Below are positions 51,406-63,424 of a stretch of 64,000 bases of DNA, in pieces. Position 1 is the first letter of the stretch; the number at the start of each line of letters is the position of its first letter. Source of the DNA: Blasia pusilla (Eukaryota; Marchantiophyta; Marchantiopsida; Blasiales); contig CM114271.1 of the NCBI GenBank assembly GCA_050084515.1, positions 19,716,001-19,780,000 of the forward strand, given 5' to 3'. Both the position numbers and the translations under genes were made by a program. The notes beneath the pieces were generated by a model, which searched no databases, was not told the DNA's origin, and was given only the letters and a program-made list of their open reading frames with translations.

Positions 51406-52068
51406 ATGGCGTTGCCACCTCATGAAGACCGTAGTCCTCACGATGAAGAGGGTGATGGAAGAGGGGAAGAACAATCGCCCATGTGTGCGAAGGTGACCAA
51501 GAAGATGGTCGGAGAATTCATCATGGATGATGAATTGAAGGTGCACTTGGATAGCGCCCTTGACCCATAAATCCTCTCCCTAGAGTTGAAGAATTCGCGC
51601 ATCAAGTGGTCGGAGCGTGCGATTGGAGAATTTGAAAGGAAAGTGGAGAAGAAAGAGTGGCGAAAGGATTGGGCATTGTTCAATGGCCTTCCAAACTACG
51701 AGAGTCTCATTGTGAAGAAGAAGAAGAAGAAGTTAATGAGCAAGGTATTTATCAAGCTCAAAGTGGTGATGTTAATGAAGGACATGGATTTCCATTATGG
51801 TGATGTGAAGGACGGGTATCGAGGAAGAGACAAGAGGCGCATTGTTCAAGAGGATTGCACCCCACAACCTCAATCAAAACGAGCAAGAGTGGAACCTTCA
51901 TCAGTAGGATTATTACCATGCCAATACCTGCAAGATGGATTGTCAAGAAACCCTAGAGGAGAAGATGGAGGGCGATTTATGATGGGGGCGGAAGCGATGT
52001 ACTATGTTGAGGATAGACTACAATGTAGGATCTTGTGGGGAGACTCCTCGGGAGAGTGCTCCGGATAA
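51406..52068 (+). pseudogene. Unrecognised ORF, possible gag of the adjacent Ty3 element
   Basis: Starts MALPPHEDRSPHDEE, has one in-frame TAA (51568-51570), then a charged stretch (RIKWSERAIGEFERKVEKKEW), a run of Lys and a basic QSKRARVEP. I recognise no family. Position upstream of, and same strand as, the reverse transcriptase at 52.2 kb makes a gag-like role possible. No zinc knuckle. Confidence 0.35.
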
Positions 52069-52202
52069 TAGTGAGGTTATGTCTCGTCTATCACAATTGG
52101 AGAGATTGATAACAAATTCCCAATGCTGGTGGAGGAGTTATTTGCTCAGATGATGGTGTAGCTAAGGGTGTACCATCTTGTGAGGGGGTTGCGTATCAGC
52201 CA

Positions 52203-55200
52203 ATGGCATCGTCCTCTCCCTCTAGTGTGCCAGTGGAGGAGACTTGGGAGCCATTACTTGGGCCCAAGATTACAGGAGGTGAGAAACGACGCTTGACACA
52301 ATTCCTACGTGCTTATAGGAGTTGTTTTGCCTTTAGCATGAAGGAGTTGGGTTCTCTGGTTGGACCCGATATACGGATTGATTTGGCTAGTGATACGCCA
52401 ATCTTCCGTCGTCCCTACCGATATAGTGATATGGAGAGGGACTTGATTGAGTAGGAGGTTGGACCTTTTGGAGGTGGATTAGTGGAGTTGTCGCATGGAG
52501 AGTATGCATCGCCCTTTGTCATGCTCGCTAAAAGGATATGCATGGCAACTATACTGGATAGGCGGATGTGTGGAGATTACCGTCCTATCAATCGGCAAAC
52601 CAAGGCCGATAGGTATGCCATGCCTACACCTGAGGAGATCTTTGATGTGGTGGGACAGCAAAGATTTTCAGTTTTTGGATCTTTGGGCAGATACCATCAA
52701 TTGCCGATTCGGGAGAGTGACAAGGCCAAGACAAAGATTTTGGGGTGTCAACTCTCATGGCAAGGATTGTTTGTACCAATGGAAATTCTTACCCTTTGGG
52801 TTGAAGAATGCACTGCCGAGTTTCAAAGAGTGATGGACGGGATCTTAGCAGGGTTGGATTTTGTTCGGTGTTACATTGATGATATCTTGGTGTTGATGAA
52901 CACGGTGGAGGAGCATCGATACATTTGCAGATGGTGTTTGAGCGGTTGAAAGCTCATGGTCTACGTTTGCATCAGGAAAGTGTAAGTTCTTCCATGAGGA
53001 TGTTGAGTACTTGGGTCATGTGATCTATCCAGTGGTTTGGGAGTTCAAAGCAAGCAAAGGTGGAGGCTATTGCACTTATTCGCGTCCGATAGATGTGAGT
53101 AGAGTTCGAGCATTCATGGGATTGGCGAACTACTATCGGAGGTATGTGAAGGGATTTAGTGCTATGGCAAAGCCTTTGAACCAATTGCTGAAATCAGATC
53201 AAGAGTGGCACTGGGGAGATGATCAGAGAGAGATTTTGTGGAGCTTAAGGCCAGTTGGTGGCGGCGCCTATCTTGAGGAGACCTATCGAGGGCGCCCATT
53301 TTGATTACACACCGATTGGAGTAGGTTGGGACTTGGAGCGGTGTTGACACAACATGATGATGAGCACATGGAGTTTGTGGTGGCCTATGCAAGTCGTTCG
53401 AATAATGCAATGAGTCGCTATAGTTCATATGAGGGAGAGTGCTTGGCAGGAGTGTGGGTGTGGCACACTTTAGGTGTTACTTGTTTGGCACACAGTTTAC
53501 CCTTGTTACTAATCACCAGCCGCTCAAGTGGTTGATGGAGTCGGACAAGCTTACAGGGAAGCTTGCACGGTGGGCTCTTATCTTTACAGAGTATGACTTC
53601 CAGGTGGTACATAGACCTAGAGTTGCCAACCTTGATGCTGATGGGTTGAGTAGGAACCCATGTACTAGCCAAGAGGATACAACTGGGGCTAGATGGCATG
53701 GCGAGGTTGATGAGGAGATGGTGCCAGGTTGGCATGCATCCGCCTTTTTATGTTGGTTAGGGGTGGACTCTAGTATGGAGGACCACATGATATCTTACTC
53801 TAGTCAGAGGGTAGATGGCCAGCCTTCAGATCCTAAGGTTGGAGATGGTGGTACGGATCAGCGTGATATTCATGATGATGCGTTGGTGTTGGAGTTCCTA
53901 CGGACCAGTAGGGTGCCAGGCATAGTGAGTGCCAAGGAGCGAGACCGTGTTCTTCAACGTGCTAAGAGGTATCGATTGGAGGGAACACATATTCTCCGCG
54001 TATGGGAGGATGGTAGAGTACGAGTAGTGCCACATTTGACTCAGAGAGAGCGCATTGTGCGACATGCCCATGAGGAGTTGGGACATTTTGGGATAAAGCG
54101 TACGTATAGCTTACTCCTTGGCCAATATTGGTGGCGTGGCATGCATACTCAGGTGCAGCAGTTGGTGTCACGTTGTATGGTTTGTGACCGGGTGAGGGCA
54201 TCATTTAATGCCCCTACACCACAATTACATCCCTTGCCTATTATGGGGTTGGGTTACCGTTGGAGTGTGGACTTTGCGGGACCGTTACCGTTGACTGTAC
54301 GACATCATCGATATATGTTGATGATGGTGGAGCACTTCTCCAAGTGGATTGAGTTGGTGGCATTACCGGACAAGGCAAGTGAGGGAACGGCGTATGCGTT
54401 TCTGGATAGAGTGCTTAGTCATTTTGGTGCACCCGGTGAAGTCTTGACCGACCAGGGTCTGAGTTTGAGGGTGAGTTTCAGGTCTTTTGTGACAAGGCGT
54501 TGATTGATCATCGAACCACGTCTCGAGATCATCCAGAGGCGGATGGTTTGGCTGAGCGTGTGGTTCAGACGGTGAAGAGGGCATTGCGCAAGTATGGCCT
54601 CTGAAGGGCATCTTGAGACTGGGATATTCGGTTGCCATGGTTAGCCATGGGGTATAGGTTCGATCGCCAAGCATCCTTGGCTTCCTTCTCACCTTATTTT
54701 TCGTTATACGGCCGAGATCCGGACTTGCCAAAGAAAGCAATTGCCGGGAGTCTAGTGAGGTGGTGAACCTTGATGACCCAGAGATGTGGATGAGGGTGTG
54801 TTCTCGGCGGGCGGAGCTCTTTCGGAGAGTTATGCCAACGGCCTTTGAGAATCTTGCCATTGCTCAACACAGGGGATACGTTGCGGTATGCAACCATTCG
54901 GGTGGAGGTTATCGACCATCGATTCGTAGGTTCCATGTGGGGACTATGTCTATTTGCAGCAGATTGCCCGACAACGTTGGATGTGACGGCAAAGCCGCAC
55001 TATTTTACGAGTGCGTGAGGTGTTAGCTTCGGAGTTCTCATGTTGGAGGGTCGTGATGGAGTTGTTTGGAAGGACCATGTGCGTAATTGTGCGCCATGTC
55101 ATCTTCCAAATGTGGATGGTACTGTTGACCCAAGCTTAGCCATGATACATGCTAGCTTGAGGTGCATGTTGTGTGGGTCTGCTGGTAACGCAGCCCGTAT

Positions 55201-55304
55201 GTTGGTGTGTGATCGGTGTTCTAGGGGTTGGCACATGATGTGTTTGACTCCACGTTTGGATGTTGTTCCTCTTTGGAAGGTGGGTTTGTTCTCGATGTAC
55301 TTAG
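52203..55304 (+). mobile_element. Ty3-type polyprotein with C-terminal PHD finger, degenerate
   Basis: Reverse transcriptase: GDYRPINRQTKADRYAMPTPEEI, LPFGLKNALPSF and YIDD at 52872-52883. RNase [34 protein letters not shown]. Integrase: H-x3-H (HAHEELGHFG) and CMVC zinc residues, then VDFAGPL, LTDQG and ADGLAERVVQTVKRALRKYGL carrying the D, D and E. After the integrase an HLPNVDGTVDPSLA linker leads to a PHD-type finger (55163-55298) instead of a chromodomain. Stops and frame shifts occur near 52452, 52740-52830, 52950, 53304, 54500 and 54603. The 5' LTR was not found. Confidence 0.85.
55163..55298 (+). other. PHD zinc finger at end of Ty3-type pol
   Basis: Cys codons at 55163, 55172, 55208 and 55217, His at 55232 and Cys at 55241 give C-x2-C-x11-C-x2-C-x4-H-x2-C. 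The last pair, W-V-C-x2-C, is present at 55281-55298 but offset by one base from the rest, and is followed at once by TAG (55302-55304). The PHD fold binds histone tails, so in an integrase it may steer insertion; that role is inferred. Confidence 0.8.
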
Positions 55305-55463
55305 GAGAGGTAGATGACTTGATCTTTGCATGATATGGATTACAGATGTGCGACTAATGATGGGGCAACCTAGCACCCGGCCTTCTGATTCGGGCACCCA
55401 AGAAGGTGTATAGCATGTAGTAGATGTATAGGGCTACCTGGGAGTTAGAGGACCTAACCGCCG

Positions 55464-56058
55464 CTTGAGGGGGCGAGTTGTGGTACACTTGCGTTTGTGG
55501 ATACTCGTCTATGTTATGTATGTATGTGCGTATGGTATGTCTATGTTATGTATGTTGTATGACGATGTGGATTCGCACGACGACAGCTATCATGACCATA
55601 CGGATTATGTCGTAGAGTATGGTGTCTTTGGTAGAGGCCATTCCTTATGTAGGACCGTAGTGGCTTGGTAGAGATGCGGTTCCATACATAGGGTTGGGGT
55701 TACTCACTTGGGGTGACTTTTCCAAAGAGGGGCCCGCTCTTAGGTTGGAGGATATAAGGTGGCTTGCCCTCAAAAAGTCAGTTCTTTGAGTTGAGCTGTT
55801 GCGTTGGGAGTTAGGCTTGGTAGTGAGTAGAGCTCTTGGCTATGGTGTTTCCATAAGCTTCACGACCTAGATTCTCCCATCGTGGAGTGGGTTTGGCTCG
55901 ATTGTATGTGATTGTAAACGTGTTTTATGACAGTAGGTCTTTCACGGATTTCAGTTGTGGTACACTTGCGTTTGTGGATACTCTCGTCTATGTTATGTAT
56001 GTATGTGCGTATGGTATGTCAGCGATGTATGTTGTATGACGATGTGGATTTGCACGAC
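55464..56058 (+). repeat. Polypurine tract and duplicated LTR-like segment
   Basis: A purine tract (cttgagggggcgag, 55464-55477) is followed by a sequence starting tgtggtacac. The 106 bases at 55476-55581 recur almost exactly at 55953-56058. This is the expected place for the 3' LTR of the PHD-type element; the repeat may mark two LTR starts or an LTR-internal duplication. Confidence 0.65.
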
Positions 56059-56154
56059 AGAGAGGATAGCATATGGCATATCTGACGCCACCTCTCACTA
56101 GGGTTTCTGAGGGACGATGGATGTGTCCTAGATGTACATAGAGTAGGTAGTTCT

Positions 56155-56445
56155 AGATTCCGATTCGTGTCTATGACATGGATGACAAGAAGGCGACTAA
56201 CGATGGGGCCACATGAGCATCCGACCTTTTTTCTCTTAGCATCCGAGAGATGTATGTCATGGTAGGTAGGAATAGATGGCTATCTGGAGTTAGAGGGACC
56301 TAACAACCAACTCAGGGGGCGATTGGAGATATTTTGGTACTTCTTGTCTCGTTGTTTGGATGCCATGAGTTGACATGGGATCGTGCGTGTTAGTGTGTAT
56401 GTTTATCGACAACGTTGTGTGTTGTGTAGCGATGTGTATGCGTAC
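56155..56445 (+). repeat. Second 3' UTR/polypurine junction of a related Ty3 element
   Basis: The stretch around 56185-56320 aligns with 55350-55477 (cgactaa.gatgggg, ggagttagag..gacctaac) and again ends in a purine tract (cagggggcgat, 56313-56323) followed by tggagatatt. It looks like the 3' end of a second, diverged member. Confidence 0.55.
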
Positions 56446-56449
56446 GACA

Positions 56450-57194
56450 TCCTCGAAGTATATTCTCAAAAACTTTGCAATTACGTCTTGGACTTTCCCA
56501 TCCTTCTCTGTAAGGTGTGCCAAATTGTGTATGCGGGGATCCCATCGATGCCAAGGGTATCGATATTCTTCGATGTGCACATGGTGGAGAACGAACGGCC
56601 ACACATGATGTCATTAGAGAGGCGGTAGCATCGGTGGCTCGTACTACAGGATACAACGTTGGGCAAGAGCAACTCCATGTCCTACCTTCAACCACACCAG
56701 CAACCTCTCGTCGGAGAGTGGAGCTTGTTATGTCTCGAGGTGGATTCCGGACACTAGGTGATGTGGTGGTTGTTGATCCAATACATTCTGACTTGGTGTG
56801 TGGAGCCGCACATACCAAAGGTTCGGCGGCCGAAGCTGCATCAAGAATCAAGGAGTTAAGTTATGTTGTAAGACATGCCATTGATGGATTTATTTCTTTT
56901 ACAATGGAAGTATTGGGTCATTTACATGTGTCTTTTAATACTTTCCTGGAAACATGTGCTCACCACTCCCTTGAGAATCATCACCTTGCCCCTTCCCGTA
57001 GTCCTTCTCTCTCTATAGTTACTACTTATTTTCGGCAATGCATCTCAGTGGCTTTACAACGTGCACAACCCTTGGCATTGATACGTTGTGCGGAGGTGGT
57101 GGGGGGTCGCTGGCATCGTCGTCCATTCACGTCTGTCCAACCACTCGTGTTCTTGTCAGATTTTTTTCAGGCTATCAATCGTGTAGCTCGTTGA
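56450..57194 (+). mobile_element. 3' fragment of RLE-type non-LTR element
   Basis: A 5'-truncated piece holding an undamaged endonuclease frame (end at 57194). Visible: CVCGDPIDAKGIDILRCAHG followed by GERTATHDVI, the Cys/His motif before the R2-type endonuclease; RVELVMSRGGFRTLGDVVVVDP with the acidic core; RIKELSY; and RQCISVALQRAQ near the end. It is the clearest copy of this domain in the window and belongs to the same subfamily as 25.9-27.95 kb. Confidence 0.82.
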
Positions 57195-59591
57195 GTCCGT
57201 GTTTGCGTTGGCTAGTTGCCATTTTCTTTTTGCATTCTTTTATGCATTTTTTTACTCCTCTTTTGAGATGTTATTAACTTTCTTTGTCCTCTTTTGAGGT
57301 TTATTTTATAATAAATTGGATATATTATATATTAAAGAGGAGTGAAATTTTTAGATAAAATTTGTGTACTCTTTTAATATTTAAAAAATAAAAATTATAT
57401 TTAAAATTTCAGAAGTTAAGTACAATTTTAACGAAATGTTGTTAACACTTAGCTTTTTTTTAACCCTTCTATGCATGATTTTGCTACACGTAGCTCAAAA
57501 TTTCGTCGTACTTCGTGCACAAAGTCACAAATTTTATTTTCAGTGTGAATAAATAAACTTTTAATCCAAAATGGCATTACCAAACGTGTACGTGGCCGTG
57601 AGTGGCATCACGCAGGCCCAATCAATGTCCGGGGGGAACCGGGTTACGTGTTGAGCTGACCGAAAGAATTTGAAAATTCAGATCGTCACTTACCAGCCAA
57701 AAACCGAGGGTTCAAGGAAAATGTCCTTTGAATTCGTATTTGAATGAAGAAAACTTCAAAAATTGCCGCTCGGATTTGTAGAGAGCCGAAATGTACCGGT
57801 TGTCACGAAAAAACTCCCCGGACCCTGAGCCCAATATGCGCATCGCGAACAGACATGTTGCGAATATTGACTATTCCCCGGGTGTCAGACATGGAAGCTC
57901 GACGGAATATTATAAGCATCCGATGTCTTTGCATCTCTCTCATAACCGGGCGGTGGTACGCGGGTATCCACGTCCCCGGCCGACGTAATTACAGGGAATA
58001 ACTGCGGGTCTCTTACCTCCAGAGGGTGCCGGTCCCCATAATGTGGGAGTTCGAAATTTCGAGGACAGAAATCATCATAAGTTCTACGTTCGTGTCAGGG
58101 GTACATCGCGGGAAGTGCCGCCTTCCCCGGATCTCCATCCACAATTCGCATATTTAAAAGAGTGTTCGGCATTGACACAACAAACAGGTCCTTGTGGACT
58201 CGTCCCGAACCGACGCGAGGGAGCCTCGGGGATCGGTCCGGCTATAGCGTCGGATTCGGGGTCCCGTAACTCAGACTCCAGTTTCCAAGTTACGACTCGT
58301 TCTTAAGTTGCCGACTCCACTGAGGACAAAACAAAGAAACTCTCATTAACTTATAACCTCCTTTGATAGCGCGGCTCAATTACCGCTCACTTATAGGACG
58401 CTGTTTTTTCTCTCCTCCGTTTGACACGTGTTGTTGGATTTTTTCAAAATTGAAGTACACAAATTCAAGGCCCTCAAAAGAAAGCAGGGGGACATGGACA
58501 CCTGTGCGATAAAGGCGTCTCGACTTTAAACTAGTTCAAGACTTCCTGTGGAGCTGTGCAATACAGGTGCACCTTTTGCGTTCATTTCCAATCATTTTCA
58601 ACGGGCTATCCAAATAACACGCCCTTATAATTCATTTCTATACAATGATCCGTATAGAAGCTGCTATTCGATCCGGTAGTAGTGAATGTACCGGAGGTCC
58701 AGGCTCCACTACACCATAGTCATACGAAGGTCTCGAATCACATGGTACATGGGTCTCCACTGAACGGGTTACGGCGGTCTTCGACAGGTTGGTGCGGCCG
58801 TACAGAGTCCGGAGACGGCCCCACCAACCTGTCGTATTTGGCCGGGTTCCGATATGACGGGCCAGGTTCGGAACGTGAAGCGGATGTTGGAACCACGAAC
58901 GGGAGTGAAAGGATATATTCTTTTGCAGGTTACGTTCGCCAATTATATTTACCTTCGCACTTGTGTGATGCACGGACGAGACGAGGGAAAGATTTCCGAG
59001 CATCCGAACCCCTTTAACGAATCTATTAGATCCCACACGTGTAGAAACTCGTGGTTTAAGAGGACAAGTGTCATTTCTATATCATTTAATAATTATATGT
59101 TTTAATATGCCCCCAATTAACTTGATGAATAAATTTTCAGAGCATTGGTTTAAAAATTACATCGTTTGATTAATATATAGATTATTAAGCATAATTATCA
59201 TGTGATGGAAGTGTAAAAAAATACGAATTCAAATTAAATGCCATCGAAATTGGATTGTAACTTTGTGGATGTGGATACATATCCACGTTTAGGAAATTTT
59301 TGATTTGAAATTTTTTTTAGTTTTTTAATCTCTTTATTACGTCGCGTCTTTTACTAATCCGCCACACTAGTTTCGAAAACTTTCGATTTCAGGATGATGA
59401 CGTGGCGTTGCAGGAGCCGGTGGTCTTCATTTTCACGGGTCCGGACTCCGGTGATCCAATGGCTGGCGGGGCTCCCATGTTTCTGGAGGCAGATTGAACC
59501 CAACCAAAGAGGGAGTTTCAATGGAGAATGGGTATGTTCTTATATGGAGAAGATCGGCCTAAAGGTTACTACTACTCAGGGTCAGGGGACA
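57195..59591. other. Spacer, no gene recognised
   Basis: AT-rich at both ends. 57590-58320 is more GC-rich and could be part of an unidentified LTR, but no partner copy is in the window. Contains the hairpin at 58782-58834. Short frames on both strands are unsupported. Confidence 0.5.
58782..58834. repeat. Near-perfect inverted repeat, 18-bp arms
   Basis: Arms 58782-58799 and 58817-58834 pair with one mismatch around a 17-base loop. GC-rich and very stable as a hairpin. Confidence 0.85.
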
Positions 59592-59631
59592 GACGAACAA
59601 GGATTACTACTGACGAACAAGGATTACTACT
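59592..59631 (+). repeat. 20-bp perfect tandem duplication
   Basis: The 20-base unit at 59592-59611 is repeated exactly at 59612-59631, 21 bases before the start of non-LTR copy 2. Confidence 0.95.
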
Positions 59632-60389
59632 ACAAGGGCCCTCATATTCACGCAACGGAGCAGCGGGTTTGGGCGGGGACGGCGAGAGGCATGGACGGGG
59701 ACGGCGGGAGGAAGGACGGAGGGCGTAGGGGACGAAAAGAGACGTGCTACATGTCGAAACGGAGAGCGTGACGAGAGCTTCGTTTTGATCCGGACCTTGC
59801 TGCATGGCGTGAAGTATTTTTATTTTTATTCATCTTTTTAGAATTCGGTTCATATTAGGGTTCCAAATGTGAATATTAGAGCTTAGCTTATTGTCATTTG
59901 GAGAAATTTCCCAAGGTAACGTCCTCTATTCACCCACCCTTCCCTCCTTTCCCAAGTCCTTTCTTGTTTGTCGTATTTGTCGTATGTGCTTCTCATTTTG
60001 GTTCGATTCTCGTTTGTATTTGTTACCCTTCCCGTACATACACTTTCCTTCTCATCTATTTTATCTCGAAGGGCCCATGATCTTTTCACACTCTTAGCAA
60101 CTCTACGTATTCATGAGTTTATTTTTGGGAGGGGGTTGGGACTAGAAGTCCTAGGTGATGTTGGTAGGTGAGAGTTTATGTTAGAGGGAGCATTACCGTG
60201 GACGGGAAGAGAGTGGTTTGCCAGGACCGCTCGTTCGAATGGGGATGACAGGACTGTTATTGACGGGGGATTGTCGCACGATTTTATTGGAGGGGGCCAT
60301 ATCCTCTTCTTGGTGAGTTGCATCCATGCCTCGACCGCATTGGCTCCCCCGTGTGGGGACCCGTGGGGTCGTCTAGTCGGGATACTAAA

Positions 60390-61035
60390 TGCCCATGTTG
60401 TCCCGAATTCTTCACTCGTTCGTGAATTCGGAACCACTTAGCGGCTAAACATCCCGACTTTGATAGATTTGGATGGGTGGTCCCTCCCGCCGACCATGGA
60501 TGCTCTCGGTGCTTCCCGCATCATCGCCCCCCCGAGGCATGGGAGTGGTTGAGGTCCCACCAGGGCAAAGCATTATAGGTCTCTTCAAGACCCGTTTTCC
60601 CTGCCGAGGTTGTTTCATAGGATCCCCATGCTATTCGGGGACGACCTCCGCCACGCATTCCTCCTTCCCCTCGCTAGGATCGCCCTTGATCCTATGGATG
60701 AGCTCGTGGTACCTACTACTTCTCCTTCCACGATGGTGTCTTCGTTACACTCGGGGAGGAAGGCCGGTCATAGAGAGGTTATAGCACGCCCGAGACGCTT
60801 TCGAGGAGGTGATTGGGAGTCTCTGCAGAGTGAGTTTGTGGCATTCGCCAGAGGTAGTAGTTCACCTGGTTTCCCGGCGGACGATCCTGGAGCAGCCAGG
60901 TTGCGACGATGTAGGACATTGGGGCGAGCCTGTGAGTACTCGCGAGCTGCACGTGCTCTTCGCCCGATGGACATGGCTCCTTCTTCAGCTGTTACCATCG
61001 ATGCCCTCCGAGGCTCATCCTCGTCCATCGGTTGA
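60390..61035 (+). pseudogene. N-terminal zinc-finger part of non-LTR polyprotein, copy 2
   Basis: The C2H2 finger codons run from 60390 to 60452 (same residues as copy 1 apart from a substitution in the linker). Downstream, the frame 60610-61035 continues through the FHRIPMLFGDDLRHAFLLPLARIALDP and VIARPRRFRGGDWESLQSEFVAFA segments, uninterrupted where copy 1 breaks (about 21650), which shows that copy 1's break there is secondary. Confidence 0.75.
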
Positions 61036-61264
61036 CATTCCAGCTTTTGCACGTGACTTCCACCCTGACACGGCTATATGCCTTGACCCGTCCCTCTTTG
61101 CACGGGCACTCGGACGTTCTCCGAGGATTGCGGCCGGAGGTTTGTCTGGTATGATGTACGAACACCTTCGTGATTGCTTTCCTTCCGAGGACACCGCTAG
61201 CGGCTTCTCCAAGTTGCTTCAGTTGCCTCTCACCTAGCTCGGGGAGAATGCCAACAGCAGAGGG

Positions 61265-62390
61265 CCCAAGTATTAGGGGCGGGGCGACTTTTGGCGTTGT
61301 CAAGGGGTGGTGGTATCCGTCCGATTGCCATAGGTGAGGTGCTCTTGCGGTTGGTGAGTCGTACTCTCGCTTTGCAATTCCGTGAGGCTTTCGATCACAT
61401 CCGAGTCCGCACTGAGTTTGGAGTTGCCACGCCACCGGATGTGAGACGGTTGCCTTAGGTTTGAGGGCTTGTCTAGATGTACATCCAGAGTGGGTGGTTC
61501 TCCAAGTGGACGTGGAGAACGCCTTCAACTCCAAGATCTCGGGCTACTATATTCACAGAGTTGAGGGACGCGGGTGGCCCCATGGCGAGCCTCATTCCCT
61601 TTGTGCAGGCTTTTTATGGGGCCCTTCGGCCCTCTATTTCCACCATGGTCGATTCGAGGAGGAGGTCACGGTCTTGGAGTCCGCACCGGGACTCGTCGGG
61701 TGACCCTCTGGGTGGGCGTTTTTCTTTGTGGCTCATTACCGAGCGGTTCTTTCACGGTGGAGGCTTTCCCGGGTTGCATGTTCCCTTCGATGGCGAGATG
61801 ATACTCATATTGTTGGTCCCGAGATCTGGTTGTCCTTGCATTCGAGCACTTTTCAAAGACTTGGCACGTGTCGGTCTGGCGGTGAAGGTGGGGAAGTGCA
61901 AGGCTTGGTCTCCATTAGGCCTACGTGATGATCTACATTTACCCGACGGCTTCTTGCGACCTGTCGGAGGGCTTCGAGTCTTGGGAGTACCGCTCGGGAG
62001 CCAGGACTTTGTATCGACTTTCGTGGCAGCGGCTCTTACCGAGGATCTTCTCCACGTTGATGATCTTACGAGGATTGGTGACCCTCAAGTCGCCCGGCAT
62101 TCTCTCTTCTTGTTTTGCTCGTAGACCTGGTTACCTCACTAGAACTGTCTGGACATCTAGTCACCTTTCTTCCCTATATAGATCCTTTGATAGGAAGCTC
62201 ATGCAGGTGTTTGGGGATCTTCTAGGACCCGGCTCCTTAGAGTGCCCCATGGGGGAGTTAGCTCGTAGACAGGCCTCTTGGCCGATTTCTTTTGGTGGAG
62301 TAGGTCTTCTCTCGAGCGAGTTAGTGGCGCCCTCCGCTTTTTTAGGGAGTTGGGCCATAGTGGCACCCTCCTTTGCTCCCGATTTTTGGT
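61265..62390 (+). pseudogene. Reverse transcriptase domain of non-LTR element, copy 2
   Basis: Pieces in several frames match copy 1: RPIAIGEV near 61320, QVDVENAFNS near 61505-61530, IPFVQAFYGAL, and the thumb region to PISFGGVGLL near 62310. A one-base change disrupts the LADD box around 61790-61805, which copy 1 keeps. The TEDLLHVDDLTRIGDPQVA stretch at 62035-62095 is shared, followed by an indel not found in copy 1. Confidence 0.82.
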
Positions 62391-62560
62391 TAGAGATAGA
62401 CCGCTCCTTCTACACTACGTCTCCTGTGTCGAGGATGGCTCTTTCCCACTTCAGTCTTCACTCACGCCTTGTAGAGATTCCCTTGAGTTGAGGCCGAGCC
62501 GTTCTCCCCACTTTCTCCTCCTTAGTTACCTCCGGTCGTCGGCCTGGGCTCCAATCTTCC

Positions 62561-63424
62561 TTGATGGAAGCCCACTTTGAGGCAATTTTAGAGGCACTAT
62601 GTCCGGACGGGAATATCCCCATGGAGGTTAGGGGCCCGATTCGCTCTTGCCCGGAAAGGGGCAGGCTCATGGGTAGGGGCGCCCCTTCTCCAAAGCTTTT
62701 CGTGATCGCACCACTTACCTATACCACAGCGATGCGGTTCCGCTTGGGCCTCCCCAACCATCGGTGGTTGGTTCGACACATCGCGAGTGTCGCCGAGCCT
62801 GGATCCACTTGGTGTGCATTTGGCACGCTGTCACTTGGGGTGAGAGGATAGCCACCACGATGCAAAGGCGGGATATCATGTTCAGATTGCTCGGGAGAGT
62901 GGCTTCCATGTGCAGAGAGAGAGGCACTACTCCATGCGGGATTCCCTCATTCGTGCCGATCTCTACATGACACGTGAGGTCGAGGTGGTTGTGGCGGACG
63001 TGGTAGTCACAGATCCTACGCGGGAGGCAGTGCGAGCCCAAGTGGTGGCCCAAGGGCGAATGCTACAAGGAGCGGCGGCGGCGACGGCGGCGGCGAAGAA
63101 GACACATATCTACTGATCGACTACACGAGGACACATCTTCATCCCCTGGCCATAGAGATGTATGGGGCTATGGGGGAGAGGTTCGACTTCGTTCTCACGG
63201 ATCGCGCCCATCATCTCCACTCGAGAAATGGGTTGTCCTTAGCTATCTGCGATTCTCAGACAGGCAGCGGGTCTCCATAGCGTTGCAAAGCGCTGCCAGG
63301 CTAATGGGATTTTGCGGCGGGCTCAGTCTGTGGGAGACGCCGGCGCTAGAGGCCCACTTAGTAGTAGTCATAGCTCTCTTGTTGTTGCTGATATTGTCTC
63401 TGCTGTTGGTGAGTTTCGTCGTTA
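62561..63424 (+). pseudogene. Restriction-like endonuclease end of non-LTR element, copy 2
   Basis: Carries CPERGRLMGRGAPSP, WCAFGT (near 62813), the VVVADVVVTDPTREAVRAQVVAQGRMLQG core with an Ala run after it (62985-63095), and ends at the TAG near 63423. The core is open for longer than in copy 1 (62910-63116). Confidence 0.72.

Noticed and set aside
57744-58306. Overlapping ORFs in a GC-richer stretch
   Set aside because: No recognisable family and competing frames; possibly LTR sequence, not coding.
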